Notes: a model not told the origin generated them from the letters alone. A stretch of DNA of 64,000 bases from Paradesertivirga mongoliensis (GCF_024436395.1 NZ_JAFMZO010000002.1:372001-436000); one strand, 5' to 3'. Shown: positions 33,809-42,026, counted from the stretch's first letter. Numbers and translations are program-made.

Positions 33809-35128
33809 ATGACAAAAAATCTTTTCTTGCTCCTGATGCTGCTAGTTAGCAGCACTCTGGTAAAGTCGGCCACCTTTTATGTGGCTATTAATGGTTCCGA
33901 TCTTAATCCGGGCAGTATTAATAAACCATTTTCGAGCATACAAAAAGCTCAGGAAGCCGTTAGTCCGGGAGACACTGTCTATTTACGCGGCGGGACTTAC
34001 TTCATGAGCGAATCGCAAATAACCCGAAAACAGGGGATTTATTCCTACGTCACTTACTTAAACAAGAGCGGAAAAGAAGGTGCTACTATAAAATATTGGG
34101 CCTATCCGGGAGAAAGACCTGTTTTCAACTACACAAATGTAAAGCCTGCAACCCGTGTAATTGCATTTTACGTCTCGGGTTCGTTTATCCATTTTAAGGG
34201 GTTTGAAGTGGTTGGCGTACAGGTTACGTTATTAAACCATACCCAATCAGAATGTTTCCAGAACCATGGCAGCAATAATATTTACGAACAGCTAAGCATG
34301 CACGATGGTCAGGCTATTGGCTTTTACCTGCTGGCCGGATCTAACAACCTTATCTTAAACTGCGACGCCTACAATAATTACGATTATATTTCCGAAGGCG
34401 GCAGAGGTGGAAACACCGATGGCTTTGGCAGTCATGGAAAAAAAGGCGATGTAAATAATATATTCAGAGGATGCCGGGCATGGTTCAATAGTGACGACGG
34501 CTACGATTGCATTAACTCTTTCGAGCCGGTGATTTTTGAAAACTGCTGGGCGATGTATAATGGCTATACCCCCGACTTTAAAAGTCGTGCAGACGGAAAT
34601 GGCTTTAAAGCGGGCGGTTACGGATCAAGGGCCGCCAGTACATTACCCGTCCCCATTCCGCGGAATATTATCCGTTTTTCCCTGGCCGTACGCAACAAAG
34701 CCAATGGTTTCTATTCTAATCATCATACTGCCGGAAGCGATTGGTTCAATAATTCGGCTTACAACAATTCGGTAAATTACAACATGTTAAACCGTTTAGC
34801 CGACAACAAAACGGATGTGCCGGGCTATGGCCATCTAATGCGTAATAACCTTGGATATAAGGCGCGGCTAACAGAGGTTGATAAGCTGGATGTTAAACAA
34901 TCCGACGTTCGGAATAATTATTTTAATCTTCCTGTAAAAGTGGATGCAAAAGACTTCGCTGGTTTGGACGAATCCGAACTAATTAAACCCCGCAAAGCGG
35001 ATGGAAGCCTCCCGGATGTACAGTTTATGCGACTGGTGAGAGGAAGCGACTTAGTTAATGCAGGCCTCGATATCGGATTTACTTATAAAGGAAACAAACC
35101 GGATTTGGGATATTTGGAAGTCCGCTAA
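33809..35128 (+). CDS. Secreted parallel beta-helix protein, probable PL9 pectate lyase
   Basis: The 439-residue protein has a signal peptide (LFLLLMLLVSSTLVKSA), the start FYVAINGSDLNPGSINKPFSSIQKAQEAVSPGDTVYLRGG common to Pel9-like enzymes, and a central part with NTDGFGSHGKKGDVNNIFRG, CRAWFNSDDGYDCINS, ENCWAMYNGY, DGNGFKAGGYG and NKANGFYSNHH. These match PL9 pectate lyases, where Ca2+ is bound by Asp clusters and a Lys (as in NGFK) is the base. It should cut polygalacturonate outside the cell. It may complement the PL26-like enzyme at 3285. Confidence 0.87.
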   Translation: MTKNLFLLLMLLVSSTLVKSATFYVAINGSDLNPGSINKPFSSIQKAQEAVSPGDTVYLRGGTYFMSESQITRKQGIYSYVTYLNKSGKEGATIKYWAYPGERPVFNYTNVKPATRVIAFYVSGSFIHFKGFEVVGVQVTLLNHTQSECFQNHGSNNIYEQLSMHDGQAIGFYLLAGSNNLILNCDAYNNYDYISEGGRGGNTDGFGSHGKKGDVNNIFRGCRAWFNSDDGYDCINSFEPVIFENCWAMYNGYTPDFKSRADGNGFKAGGYGSRAASTLPVPIPRNIIRFSLAVRNKANGFYSNHHTAGSDWFNNSAYNNSVNYNMLNRLADNKTDVPGYGHLMRNNLGYKARLTEVDKLDVKQSDVRNNYFNLPVKVDAKDFAGLDESELIKPRKADGSLPDVQFMRLVRGSDLVNAGLDIGFTYKGNKPDLGYLEVR

Positions 35129-35204
35129 TTTGAACCGCTCAAGATTACAGGCTTTTGGAACAGTAATTGTTCTGTTCGGTAATTAAATAAACCATCTATT
35201 AATT

Positions 35205-35648
35205 ATGGAAACTACCGAAATGACAACAGAAATTCTGAACGACCTGGTTCAGATAAATAACGATCGAATAGTGGGCTACGAGCGGGCCATGAAAGAGTTG
35301 AAAGACGGCGATGCTGATTTGAAAGAGCTTTTCTCTGGCATGATAAACGAAAGCATCGAATATAAATCCCAACTGGTGTCAGCAGGTGCCAGCCCGGAAA
35401 ACGACACTACCAACAGTGGAAAGATCTACAGGGTGTGGATGGATGTCAAAGCGGTTTTCACCGGACATGACCGAAAAGCTGTGCTCGAAAACTGCGAATT
35501 TGGTGAGGATGCGGCGCAAAAAGCATACGATACTGCATTGGCGGCAGAAAACCTTCCTTCTGATGTGCGAGCCCTCTTGTCTCAACAAAAACAAAATTTA
35601 AGAGCTTCTCACGACAGAATTAAATTACTTCGCGATTTTCAAAAGTAA
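35205..35648 (+). CDS. PA2169-family four-helix-bundle protein (DUF2383)
   Basis: The 147-residue protein is all-helical: TEILNDLVQINNDRIVGYERAMKELK, then ELFSGMINESIEYKSQLVSAG, a middle segment YRVWMDVKAVFTGHDRKAVLENCEFGEDAAQKAYDTAL, and ALLSQQKQNLRASHDRIKLLRD. This is the DUF2383 pattern, related to ferritin-like bundles, often found with stress genes. Metal ligands are not obvious. It has its own terminator. Confidence 0.9.
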   Translation: METTEMTTEILNDLVQINNDRIVGYERAMKELKDGDADLKELFSGMINESIEYKSQLVSAGASPENDTTNSGKIYRVWMDVKAVFTGHDRKAVLENCEFGEDAAQKAYDTALAAENLPSDVRALLSQQKQNLRASHDRIKLLRDFQK

Positions 35649-35670
35649 TTTATCAAATCCAGACAGAAAA

Positions 35671-35699
35671 AGTATAGCCCCAGGCTGTACTTTTTTTTT
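35671..35699 (+). terminator. Intrinsic terminator
   Basis: agtatagcc (35671-35679) pairs with ggctgtact (35683-35691, one G-U pair), followed by nine T's, after the DUF2383 gene. Confidence 0.85.
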
Positions 35700-35712
35700 G
35701 CCCAGATTTGAC

Positions 35713-35771
35713 AAAAAAAAGGTCTTCAAACGGGGAGAATGAAGACCTTTTAACTAACCAATTATAAACCT
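35713..35771 (-). ncRNA. Candidate small RNA (about 59 nt)
   Basis: On the minus strand a promoter (TTTG at 35805-35802, 18-base spacer, TATCTTTG at 35783-35776) is followed by a short unit that ends in a strong terminator: ggtcttc (35747-35741) pairs with gaagacc (35727-35721), with eight T's after it. No reading frame of note lies inside. It may be a free small RNA. Confidence 0.5.
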
Positions 35772-35862
35772 GCCACAAAGATACGAACATTGTTATTATT
35801 TCAAAAAATAATTACAATGTCTATCAAATTTATAACTATGTAAAGAGATTATTACCTAAAGC

Positions 35863-35914
35863 AAAAAAGCCTCTACTTTTCAGTAGAGGCCTAGGTCATA
35901 TTTGGATAGTTTGG
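35863..35914 (-). ncRNA. Candidate small RNA (about 52 nt)
   Basis: On the minus strand TTTG (35949-35946), a 19-base spacer and TACCTTTA (35926-35919) form a near-consensus promoter. The unit ends in gcctctact (35890-35882) pairing with agtagaggc (35877-35869), followed by six T's. It contains no gene. It sits next to a similar unit at 35713-35771. Confidence 0.45.
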
Positions 35915-35993
35915 TTCTTAAAGGTAAGGTTTTTTATCAATTCATCAAAAAACAATCCGAAAAAAACCAAACTATTATCAAAATAGTAATCAC

Positions 35994-36027
35994 AAAAAAA
36001 GCCTCCCGTAAAACGAGAGGCTTTTTC
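35994..36027. terminator. Bidirectional intrinsic terminator
   Basis: gcctcccgt (36001-36009) pairs with acgagaggc (36013-36021, one mismatch), with A's on the left and T's on the right. It closes the minus-strand gene that ends at 36043. Confidence 0.85.
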
Positions 36028-36042
36028 AATAGAGTTGGCCGA

Positions 36043-36528
36043 TTATTGGATTCTTCCTGTTCTACGGTCTTTGGCTCTTCCAATTACATAACCGGTACCT
36101 GCACCAATGACTCCACCAATGATAGCACCTCTGGCGTCTTTTTTATCTACCAAAACCCCGGTAATTGCACCTGCACCCGCACCAATGGCTGCTCCTTTAG
36201 CGGCATGGCTCCAACCTTTTTTACGAGGTTGAGAATATGTATAAGTTTCTGATACTCCTTGCACGTAGGTTCTTCTCCTTGGAGCCGAGTTGGAAGCATA
36301 TACAACTCTCTCTCTCACCGGCTGGGAACGTTGCAAAGCAAGAATTCTCTCTTTTTCTTCTGCTATCTCCAGCTCTTTAGCCTCTGCACGTTGAAAACTA
36401 TCAAGTTTTAAACTGTCTCTGATCTGTTTGTAAGCCTCTGCTTTTAATTGCGAACTCGTTTGTTCCGAGCTGTTGTTGCATGCAGCGAATGTAGCTGCAA
36501 CTGCAAGAACTACTACCATTCTTCTCAT
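36043..36528 (-). CDS. Glycine-zipper lipoprotein
   Basis: The 161-residue protein begins with a lipoprotein signal and lipobox FAAC (Cys16). A charged helical region (about 35-75, AEAKELEIAEEKERILALQRS) is followed by a C-terminal glycine zipper (AAKGAAIGAGAGAITGVLVDKKDARGAIIGGVIGAGTGYVIGR), as in YMGG-like outer-membrane or stress proteins. It may insert two short helices into a membrane. A (CA)7 tract lies in its leader. Confidence 0.85.
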   Translation of the reverse strand: MRRMVVVLAVAATFAACNNSSEQTSSQLKAEAYKQIRDSLKLDSFQRAEAKELEIAEEKERILALQRSQPVRERVVYASNSAPRRRTYVQGVSETYTYSQPRKKGWSHAAKGAAIGAGAGAITGVLVDKKDARGAIIGGVIGAGTGYVIGRAKDRRTGRIQ

Positions 36529-36544
36529 AGTATTATTATTTATT

Positions 36545-36558
36545 GTGTGTGTGTGTGT
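36545..36558 (-). repeat. (CA)7 dinucleotide repeat in the 5' untranslated region
   Basis: Seven CA units on the transcribed strand lie 16 bases before the start codon of the glycine-zipper gene. A (CA)6 tract with a similar position precedes the MFS gene at 31032. Confidence 0.6.
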
Positions 36559-36726
36559 TAATTTTAACGGCTCTGCTTAAGCCTTATTACTGGTAATAAT
36601 ATTTTTATTAGCAGCCCGTTAGCAAAGAACTTTCAAAAACCGGTCCAAAACGGGCAAAAACGGTTCATCTTCTTGAAAATGAAGCACAAAAAAAAACAAA
36701 ACCAGCTTGGGCTGTTATGTTTTAGT

Positions 36727-37599
36727 ATGGACTTTAGTACAACAACTTTCAAGATTTTAGAACGGTCGGGTATTGATCTTAGCGAGACAGCGTCGGCAGC
36801 GCACGAAGGCTTGGAGAAGGAAGAATCAGTTACTCTTTTACAGCAACTTAAAGAGAAAATGTTTCAACTCCAGGAACGGTTATACGCCGAAAACAAAAGA
36901 TCGCTCTTGATTATTTTTCAGGCGATGGATGCCGCCGGTAAAGACAGTGCGATAAAACATGTAATGGGCGGATTGAATCCTCAGGGTTGCCAGGTATACA
37001 GTTTTAAGCAACCCACCAGCGAGGAACTGGATCATGATTTTTTGTGGCGTCATTACAAAGCTCTGCCAGAGCGAGGCCGCATCGGGATCCATAACCGCTC
37101 GCATTATGAGAATGTACTGATCTGTAAAGTTCATCCCCAATTTGCTGCAAATGAAAGCCAAAGGCCTTTATCCGAGATTGACGACACTTTTTGGACTGCT
37201 AGGTATAAATCCATCAGAAACTTTGAAGAGCATTTAACCGACAATGGCACTACGGTAATAAAATTCTTTCTCCATATCTCAAAACAAGAACAGAAAGATC
37301 GCTTTCTTAAGCGAATCGAAGACCCCGCAAAGAACTGGAAGTTTGCTGCCGGAGATCTGGCTGAAAGGGAATTATGGGACAACTATATGCAGGCTTATAA
37401 AGATGCGATGAACGAAACAAGCACAGAGAGATGTCCCTGGTATGTTATTCCAGGCGATAAGAAATGGTTTGCCCGGATTGCGATTTGCAAAGTTATTGTA
37501 GACACTTTACAATCAATGGCCCCGCAATATCCGGCGTTAACGAAAGACGACACTGAAGCCCTTGAGTTGGCCAAAACGCAATTGCTGAAGGGCGATTAG
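36727..37599 (+). CDS. ppk2: Polyphosphate kinase 2 family protein
   Basis: From the ATG at 36727 the protein has 290 residues. It shows the PPK2 Walker A FQAMDAAGKDSAIKHV, then NPQGCQVYSFKQPTSEELDHDFLWR, lid residues RGRIGIHNRSHYENVL (Walker B region; His replaces the usual Phe) and the C-terminal WYVIPGDKKWFARI. PPK2 enzymes move phosphate between polyphosphate and nucleoside mono- or diphosphates. ATG 36679 would add 16 Lys-rich residues unlike the family. The last four bases overlap the convergent hydrolase gene. Confidence 0.92.
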   Translation: MDFSTTTFKILERSGIDLSETASAAHEGLEKEESVTLLQQLKEKMFQLQERLYAENKRSLLIIFQAMDAAGKDSAIKHVMGGLNPQGCQVYSFKQPTSEELDHDFLWRHYKALPERGRIGIHNRSHYENVLICKVHPQFAANESQRPLSEIDDTFWTARYKSIRNFEEHLTDNGTTVIKFFLHISKQEQKDRFLKRIEDPAKNWKFAAGDLAERELWDNYMQAYKDAMNETSTERCPWYVIPGDKKWFARIAICKVIVDTLQSMAPQYPALTKDDTEALELAKTQLLKGD

Positions 37600-38237
37600 G
37601 ATAAAAGCTTGGTTAAAACTGCGCTTACGGCCGGGCTATTATCGTAAACGCACAAATGTCCACCTGCAACAATATGATCGGCCTTTGAAATTGAAATCGG
37701 AAAAACCCGATCAGAAGAGCCATGGATCTGTACAAGTCCAGGCAATTGTTCATTATTCCTCCAGCGACTAATTTTTCCGAGCGACCAGATCAATAAGCGA
37801 TGATCTGCCTTGCTAATATAATCGCCTATTAACTTTGTCGAGTCTTTGCTTAACGGTCCGAAAAACCAATATAGAAATGGCTTTAACACAATTAACATCC
37901 CCGGGGGCAACATCAATTCCATCTTCAATTTCCCCATTAACCGATAGACAACCGGAATTTGATCTACTCTGGCCGCACTAGAGATTAATATGAGTTTAAA
38001 AGGACTAAAAACTTTGCTTATCTCTATTGCAACAATTCCGCCGAAAGAGAGCCCGATAAGAACAAAAGGCTCATCCTTTTTAATTGGCTGGGCTAACCTT
38101 AAAGAATATTGCTGTAAAGATTCGCAGGGCTGTACAGGCAACCAATCCAAATATATTACCTCGATATGATGAGGCAATTTTAATTTGGAAAAAACACTGC
38201 CATCTGCCGCTAAGCCACTAATAAAGTATGCTTTCAA
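37596..38237 (-). CDS. Small alpha/beta hydrolase
   Basis: The 213-residue protein has a short alpha/beta hydrolase core: FISGLAADGSVF (oxyanion region), nucleophile elbow GLSFGG, acid in IHGSSDRVFPI and His in VAGGHLCVYD. There is no signal peptide. A stretch of hydrophobic residues in the cap (LPPGMLIVLKPFLYWFFGP) may contact lipid. It is convergent with ppk2 and overlaps it by four bases. The substrate is unknown. Confidence 0.82.
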   Translation of the reverse strand: MKAYFISGLAADGSVFSKLKLPHHIEVIYLDWLPVQPCESLQQYSLRLAQPIKKDEPFVLIGLSFGGIVAIEISKVFSPFKLILISSAARVDQIPVVYRLMGKLKMELMLPPGMLIVLKPFLYWFFGPLSKDSTKLIGDYISKADHRLLIWSLGKISRWRNNEQLPGLVQIHGSSDRVFPISISKADHIVAGGHLCVYDNSPAVSAVLTKLLS

Positions 38238-38321
38238 GAAAAATCATCTTAAATTGGTTACCATATCCATCAAATATACGTCAGCCGGGCATAGAAATTA
38301 GCTGCTCTTGTTTTTAATTCT

Positions 38322-38500
38322 TACCTTTGCAATAACGGATAATTGAACACTATTCTTTCACGCCTGTTAGTCAGCCAATGACTAAAATCCATCCCGCGTC
38401 TAAGCCGTTGTCGCCGGAGATTATTCCAAATCAGTTTTTCTTTAACCGGGAATACACATTTATCAGGAATCAAGTCTAAAAGAATATCAAATGCATTACT
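38322..38500 (+). promoter_or_regulatory. Promoter element and long 5' untranslated region of the small basic-protein gene
   Basis: TACCTTTG at 38322-38329 is a perfect -7 element, though the -33 element is weak. A start near 38334 gives a leader of about 165 bases before the ATG at 38501. Long leaders are usual for cold-shock-type genes, and the encoded protein is related to the N-terminal part of a cold-shock protein. Confidence 0.45.
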
Positions 38501-38686
38501 ATGGCTAAGTCGCAAGCTACTTTCATGAAGAAACAACTCGAGAAAAACAGGCAGAAGAAAAAAGAGGATAAAGAGCAACGCAAGCTTGAGCGGAAGCAAA
38601 ATTCAACTGGTGGTGACCTTGAAAATATGATGGCGTACGTGAACGAGTTTGGTGAAATCAGCTCAACGCCGCCTGAGAAATCTTAA
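38501..38686 (+). CDS. Small Lys-rich protein related to the N-terminal part of Bacteroidota cold-shock-domain proteins
   Basis: The 61-residue protein starts MAKSQATFMKKQLEKNRQKK, continues with a highly charged helix, and ends with GGDLENMMAYVNEFGEISSTPPEKS. As I recall, many Bacteroidota proteins have this N-terminal part fused to a C-terminal cold-shock domain of about 70 residues. Here the gene stops right after the linker and a terminator follows, so the cold-shock domain is absent. It probably binds RNA or the ribosome through its basic helix; this is inference. Confidence 0.7.
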   Translation: MAKSQATFMKKQLEKNRQKKKEDKEQRKLERKQNSTGGDLENMMAYVNEFGEISSTPPEKS

Positions 38687-38692
38687 TTAACA

Positions 38693-38722
38693 AAAGGCTG
38701 GATCGATGATTCAGCCTTTTTT
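38693..38722 (+). terminator. Intrinsic terminator
   Basis: aaaggctg (38693-38700) pairs with cagccttt (38712-38719), followed by T's, directly after the small basic-protein gene. Confidence 0.85.
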
Positions 38723-38758
38723 AGTAGAAGATCCCCACGTTCGCCAACCCAGGCATTC

Positions 38759-39640
38759 TTAGCTATAAAGCTTCAGTTTCCCGTCAATACATAGATCCGC
38801 TGCTCCAATCAGGTGAGCTGCATCCCCAAGCACAGCTGGTTTAATCGGAATCTTTATATGTTTTTCCTGGAGCCTGTCTTTCACATGGGGCACAAATAAA
38901 TCCCAGGCGTTATTATGACCGCCAATAAGGATCAGGTCCGGATTATATGATGGAACATATTGCATCAGAAACTTCACAAAATTCTCGCCATATTCATTAA
39001 AAACCAGTTGTCCAATACCATCGTCCGCTTTAGCCCTGCCGGCAATGTCTTTCATATCCACTATGCTTACTCCTGTAAACTCTTCATAACGCTTTGAAAT
39101 CCACTGGATACCGAGATAGTCTTCAGCAATACCATCCTTGTACGACTTATTCCATAATAAACCGTCTTCTGTTAGCCCATCGTGGTGCCTCCCCGAACCT
39201 AAACCGTAATTCAAGGTAAATCCCAATACATTTTTATATCCCTTTGCCGCCCCAACCAATACCTCTCCATGTAAAAAACACGGAGCAATATTTTCCATTG
39301 TAATGTTTGCAGGCGCTATATTTAATCGCTCGGCAAGTTTTTCTTTAACGTTAACCTGGTAAAGCGCATCAAATTTCCCCTGACCTTTCATTAGAGAGAT
39401 ACCCTTCTCATAGTCAAACGGACCAGGAATACCAATGCCTATTTTGCTGATTTCTAACGAGTTAAGCTCGGAGCATTTTTCAATAGCGGAGGCCCAACTA
39501 TCAATAAGGGTTTCAAGGCTTTCATTGCAATTAACGTTTTCTGACACGAAGCCAGATACAATTGATTTTTCTTCAATATCAACAATTGCAACCTCTATTC
39601 CGGGAATATTGATTCCCACTCCGAACACGTGTTTGTCCAT
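38759..39640 (-). CDS. ROK-family protein with a degenerate active site
   Basis: The 293-residue protein (ATG at 39640) has the ROK fold: VFGVGINIPGIEVAIVDIE (phosphate 1 region), KIGIGIPGPFDYEKGI, and GVSIVDM followed by the helical C-terminal half with PDLILIGGHNNAWDLFVP. But the usual catalytic NDAN segment reads MENIAPCFLHGE, so the conserved Asp is missing, and there is no CxCGxxGC zinc motif. It may therefore be a sugar-binding protein and not an active sugar kinase. No HTH domain is present, so it is not a ROK repressor. Confidence 0.83.
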   Translation of the reverse strand: MDKHVFGVGINIPGIEVAIVDIEEKSIVSGFVSENVNCNESLETLIDSWASAIEKCSELNSLEISKIGIGIPGPFDYEKGISLMKGQGKFDALYQVNVKEKLAERLNIAPANITMENIAPCFLHGEVLVGAAKGYKNVLGFTLNYGLGSGRHHDGLTEDGLLWNKSYKDGIAEDYLGIQWISKRYEEFTGVSIVDMKDIAGRAKADDGIGQLVFNEYGENFVKFLMQYVPSYNPDLILIGGHNNAWDLFVPHVKDRLQEKHIKIPIKPAVLGDAAHLIGAADLCIDGKLKLYS

Positions 39641-39917
39641 GAACAACGATTTATTTTTGGGGTTTATAATACAATATCGGTTATTAAATCAGCTAAAGAA
39701 GCTAAAAGTTAAATAAATTTAACGAAAAATCGTAAAACAGTTTCCGGCTTAACATGTAAATTTTTTGAATAAAGCGAGCGGAGAATCCGCCAGTAAACGA
39801 AAGCCACTGAAGCAGAACAGGATACGGCTAATTGTAGTAAATCAATATTGGACCATCTTACAACAAATGGTTTCACCCCAACTAACCGCAAGGGTTAATT
39901 AAATCGACAACATACTT

Positions 39918-40286
39918 TCAGGCAGTTTTCAACTTATAGGCCTTTTCCACTAACCTCGTTAAGTTATCAAGATCAAAAGGTTTTGGGAGAGAAAGATCTG
40001 CGCCCGCCCTGGCAGCAAGCGTTTCAATATCATTATTAGCGGTCAAATATATAACCGGAATCTTATTAAAGACTGGGTGTCTTTTTATTGTCTGAGTAGC
40101 TTCAATACCACCCACACCAGGAATCCAGTTATCCATTATAATAACAGATGGTCGCGCACTTTCTACTTTGTCGATGATATCGTCGACAGTAAAGCTTGTA
40201 ACGACTTCCCATCCAGAGTCGGTAAGCGCATAGTCAAGAATATCCAGTATATCCAGATCATCATCACACACTAGAATTCGCTTCAT
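39918..40286 (-). CDS. Single-domain response regulator
   Basis: The 122-residue receiver domain has ILVCDDDLDILD (Asp9/Asp10 acidic pair), the phospho-acceptor Asp52 in VIIMDNWIPG, Thr in VIYLTAN and Lys in SLPKPF. No output domain is attached, and no kinase gene is adjacent. It would act as a phosphate shuttle or by protein contact, like the receiver at 8949. Confidence 0.92.
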   Translation of the reverse strand: MKRILVCDDDLDILDILDYALTDSGWEVVTSFTVDDIIDKVESARPSVIIMDNWIPGVGGIEATQTIKRHPVFNKIPVIYLTANNDIETLAARAGADLSLPKPFDLDNLTRLVEKAYKLKTA

Positions 40287-40461
40287 CAGGTCTTAAAAGT
40301 ATTAGCATTAATTACAAATAATTCGGTTGATTGTTTTTGCTTTTTTTAAAACAAAGCAAATTCCGTACGCTCCGCCCCATGGCTACAATTTTCGACAGAA
40401 AAAAAATATTTTTTTTAGCAACATTCTCTGCAAAAAACCGTAAAGGATTGCAACGGAGGGT

Positions 40462-40662
40462 ATGATGAACATAAACGATATAAGAGCTACAAACCATTAC
40501 ATTGTGTTTAGAATTGGGGCAGATACAGATATAAAGAACGGACGCATAAAAATGGTCGAGAAGGCTTTAAAATCTCTCGAGGCCAAAGAAGACTATATCG
40601 CGTGTCAGGCATTATTAGATGCACTACAATATCAGGAATCTGAAGTCCAGCAAAGTTTTTAA
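40462..40662 (+). CDS. Small hypothetical protein
   Basis: The 66-residue protein is soluble and mostly helical in its second half (GRIKMVEKALKSLEAKEDYIACQALLDALQYQESEVQQSF). A good hairpin follows the stop codon, and a clean frame sits in otherwise empty sequence between two minus-strand genes. I recognise no family. Confidence 0.5.
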   Translation: MMNINDIRATNHYIVFRIGADTDIKNGRIKMVEKALKSLEAKEDYIACQALLDALQYQESEVQQSF

Positions 40663-40664
40663 GT

Positions 40665-40693
40665 ATGAAGCGGCAGTTTGGCTGCCGCTTCAT
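40665..40693. terminator. Hairpin between convergent genes
   Basis: atgaagcggcag (40665-40676) pairs perfectly with ctgccgcttcat (40682-40693) around a 5-base loop. It lacks a long T-run but separates convergent genes ending at 40662 and 40703. Confidence 0.7.
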
Positions 40694-40702
40694 AGCATTA
40701 TT

Positions 40703-41560
40703 CTATAAGCGGTCTCTATCGCGATTAACGGACGAGTCATCATCCAGATCGGACCAGGTATCACTGTTCTTTTCGTCTTTATTTAGGTTTTCGATATCAA
40801 CCTCAGTGCGACGAACGCTGTCTCTGATAGTCTCTTCCGTTTCTTCCACATCCTTATTTAACGAAACTTCCTCTTTTACCCAAGCGTCTTTACTTACCAC
40901 AGGGATTTCTTTATGTTCGCGCATTTCGATGGTACCTTCTTCAAAAGACTCAAAATCTGACTCATTAGCCTGACGATTGACCGGCGTGCGCTCCACGTTC
41001 ACATGCTCGTTCCGCAGGCGTACACTTTCCTCGACGGGCTTTTCAACAATCCTGCTGCGTAAGCGGGCGCCACCGCTCTCGACTTCACGTTTCCCTATCT
41101 CCAGGTTTTCTTCAATAATCGGGATAGAACGATCAGAGTCGTTACTCCTGTTATAATCGCCAATGTTATCGCGATCGTATTCAGTGGATTTATTCTGATG
41201 ATCAGTTCCGTATTGATTTGCTCTTTCGTCTATATCAACAGCGCCATATTGATCTAAAATATCGGCGGCACGCTCTGCCTCCGCTTCAGAACGAGCGTGT
41301 ACCGTTATAGTAGAGCCGCGTTTGGCAACTTCCGAGTAGCGGCTTGTCCTGTCGTCATCACTTCCGAATAAGGAACTGAAGAAATTACTGATACTGCTTC
41401 CGAAGCTGTCGTCCTCATGATCCGACCGGGTTTCCGTTTGAGAAGAACCGCGGCTCGCAATATCTACATCCTCCCGGTTAAAGCCTTGGTTCACCAGGTT
41501 TTGCACCGCTTGTTGTGCTTCGTTTTCGTTGTCGAAAATTCCAATTACTGTTTGTGACAT
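40703..41560 (-). CDS. YsnF/AvaK-domain stress protein (DUF2382) with general-stress N-domain
   Basis: From the ATG at 41560 the protein has 285 residues. The N-terminal part (TVIGIFDNENEAQQAVQNLVNQGFNREDVDIASR) resembles the general stress protein 17M-like domain; a Ser/Asp-rich linker follows, and the C-terminal YsnF/AvaK domain contains SIPIIEENLEIGKREVESG, VEKPVEESVRLRNEHVNVERTPV and KEIPVVSKDAWVKEEVSLNK. The start is preceded by an AAGGAG Shine-Dalgarno-like sequence, unusual in this phylum. A second DUF2382 gene is next upstream. Both are probably stress-induced. Confidence 0.9.
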   Translation of the reverse strand: MSQTVIGIFDNENEAQQAVQNLVNQGFNREDVDIASRGSSQTETRSDHEDDSFGSSISNFFSSLFGSDDDRTSRYSEVAKRGSTITVHARSEAEAERAADILDQYGAVDIDERANQYGTDHQNKSTEYDRDNIGDYNRSNDSDRSIPIIEENLEIGKREVESGGARLRSRIVEKPVEESVRLRNEHVNVERTPVNRQANESDFESFEEGTIEMREHKEIPVVSKDAWVKEEVSLNKDVEETEETIRDSVRRTEVDIENLNKDEKNSDTWSDLDDDSSVNRDRDRL

Positions 41561-41594
41561 AATGTTTCTCCTTGATTTTGATAGATGTTTATTA

Positions 41595-42026
41595 TTAGAT
41601 AGTTGGGTTGGTATCAACCCGGTTTACAATCACCTCTTCCTTTCTGAGGGTTTCTTGTTGGGAAATTTTACTGTGTTTCTGTTTCCGGGTAATATGCACC
41701 TCTTCAACAAGAACCAGCTTTTTTTCAACAACCAACACCTCCTTCAGGATTGGGATGATAGTCTTTTCTCCCTCGTACCTTACAGCCGGAGGGGTGTTCT
41801 CTATGTATTGGTTAAACTGGATTCTTTGCACATCAACTTCCTCGTCCACTACAGGAATATCGATAACCTGCTGTTCGCTGTGCACCTTTTTCGTGATGGC
41901 CACCTTTCCTGTTTCTATCTCTTTTTTCGCGACCGTAAGACGTTCTTCAATTACCGGAACAACTATATGGTCATTGGTATTGCCCGAAACCCGTTTGCCT
42001 CTATTCATATCGTTAGTACTATACAT
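41595..42026 (-). CDS. YsnF/AvaK-domain protein (DUF2382)
   Basis: The 143-residue protein (ATG at 42026) is essentially one YsnF/AvaK domain: HIVVPVIEERLTVAKKEIETGKVAITKKVHSEQQVIDIPVVDEEVDVQRI, then IPILKEVLVVEKKLVLVEEVHITRKQ. It ends 35 bases before the related larger gene, so the two look like a tandem pair made by duplication and likely share a promoter. A TTG at 42074 would add 16 residues. The function is unknown but stress-linked in known members. Confidence 0.88.
   Translation of the reverse strand: MYSTNDMNRGKRVSGNTNDHIVVPVIEERLTVAKKEIETGKVAITKKVHSEQQVIDIPVVDEEVDVQRIQFNQYIENTPPAVRYEGEKTIIPILKEVLVVEKKLVLVEEVHITRKQKHSKISQQETLRKEEVIVNRVDTNPTI

Noticed and set aside
35902-36252. A 116-codon plus-strand frame across the terminator at 36000.
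   Set aside because: It is antisense to the glycine-zipper gene, spans a terminator, and has low-complexity composition.
39709-39891. A 60-codon minus-strand frame between the ROK and receiver genes.
   Set aside because: The composition is not convincing and there is no homology I can name or terminator behind it.
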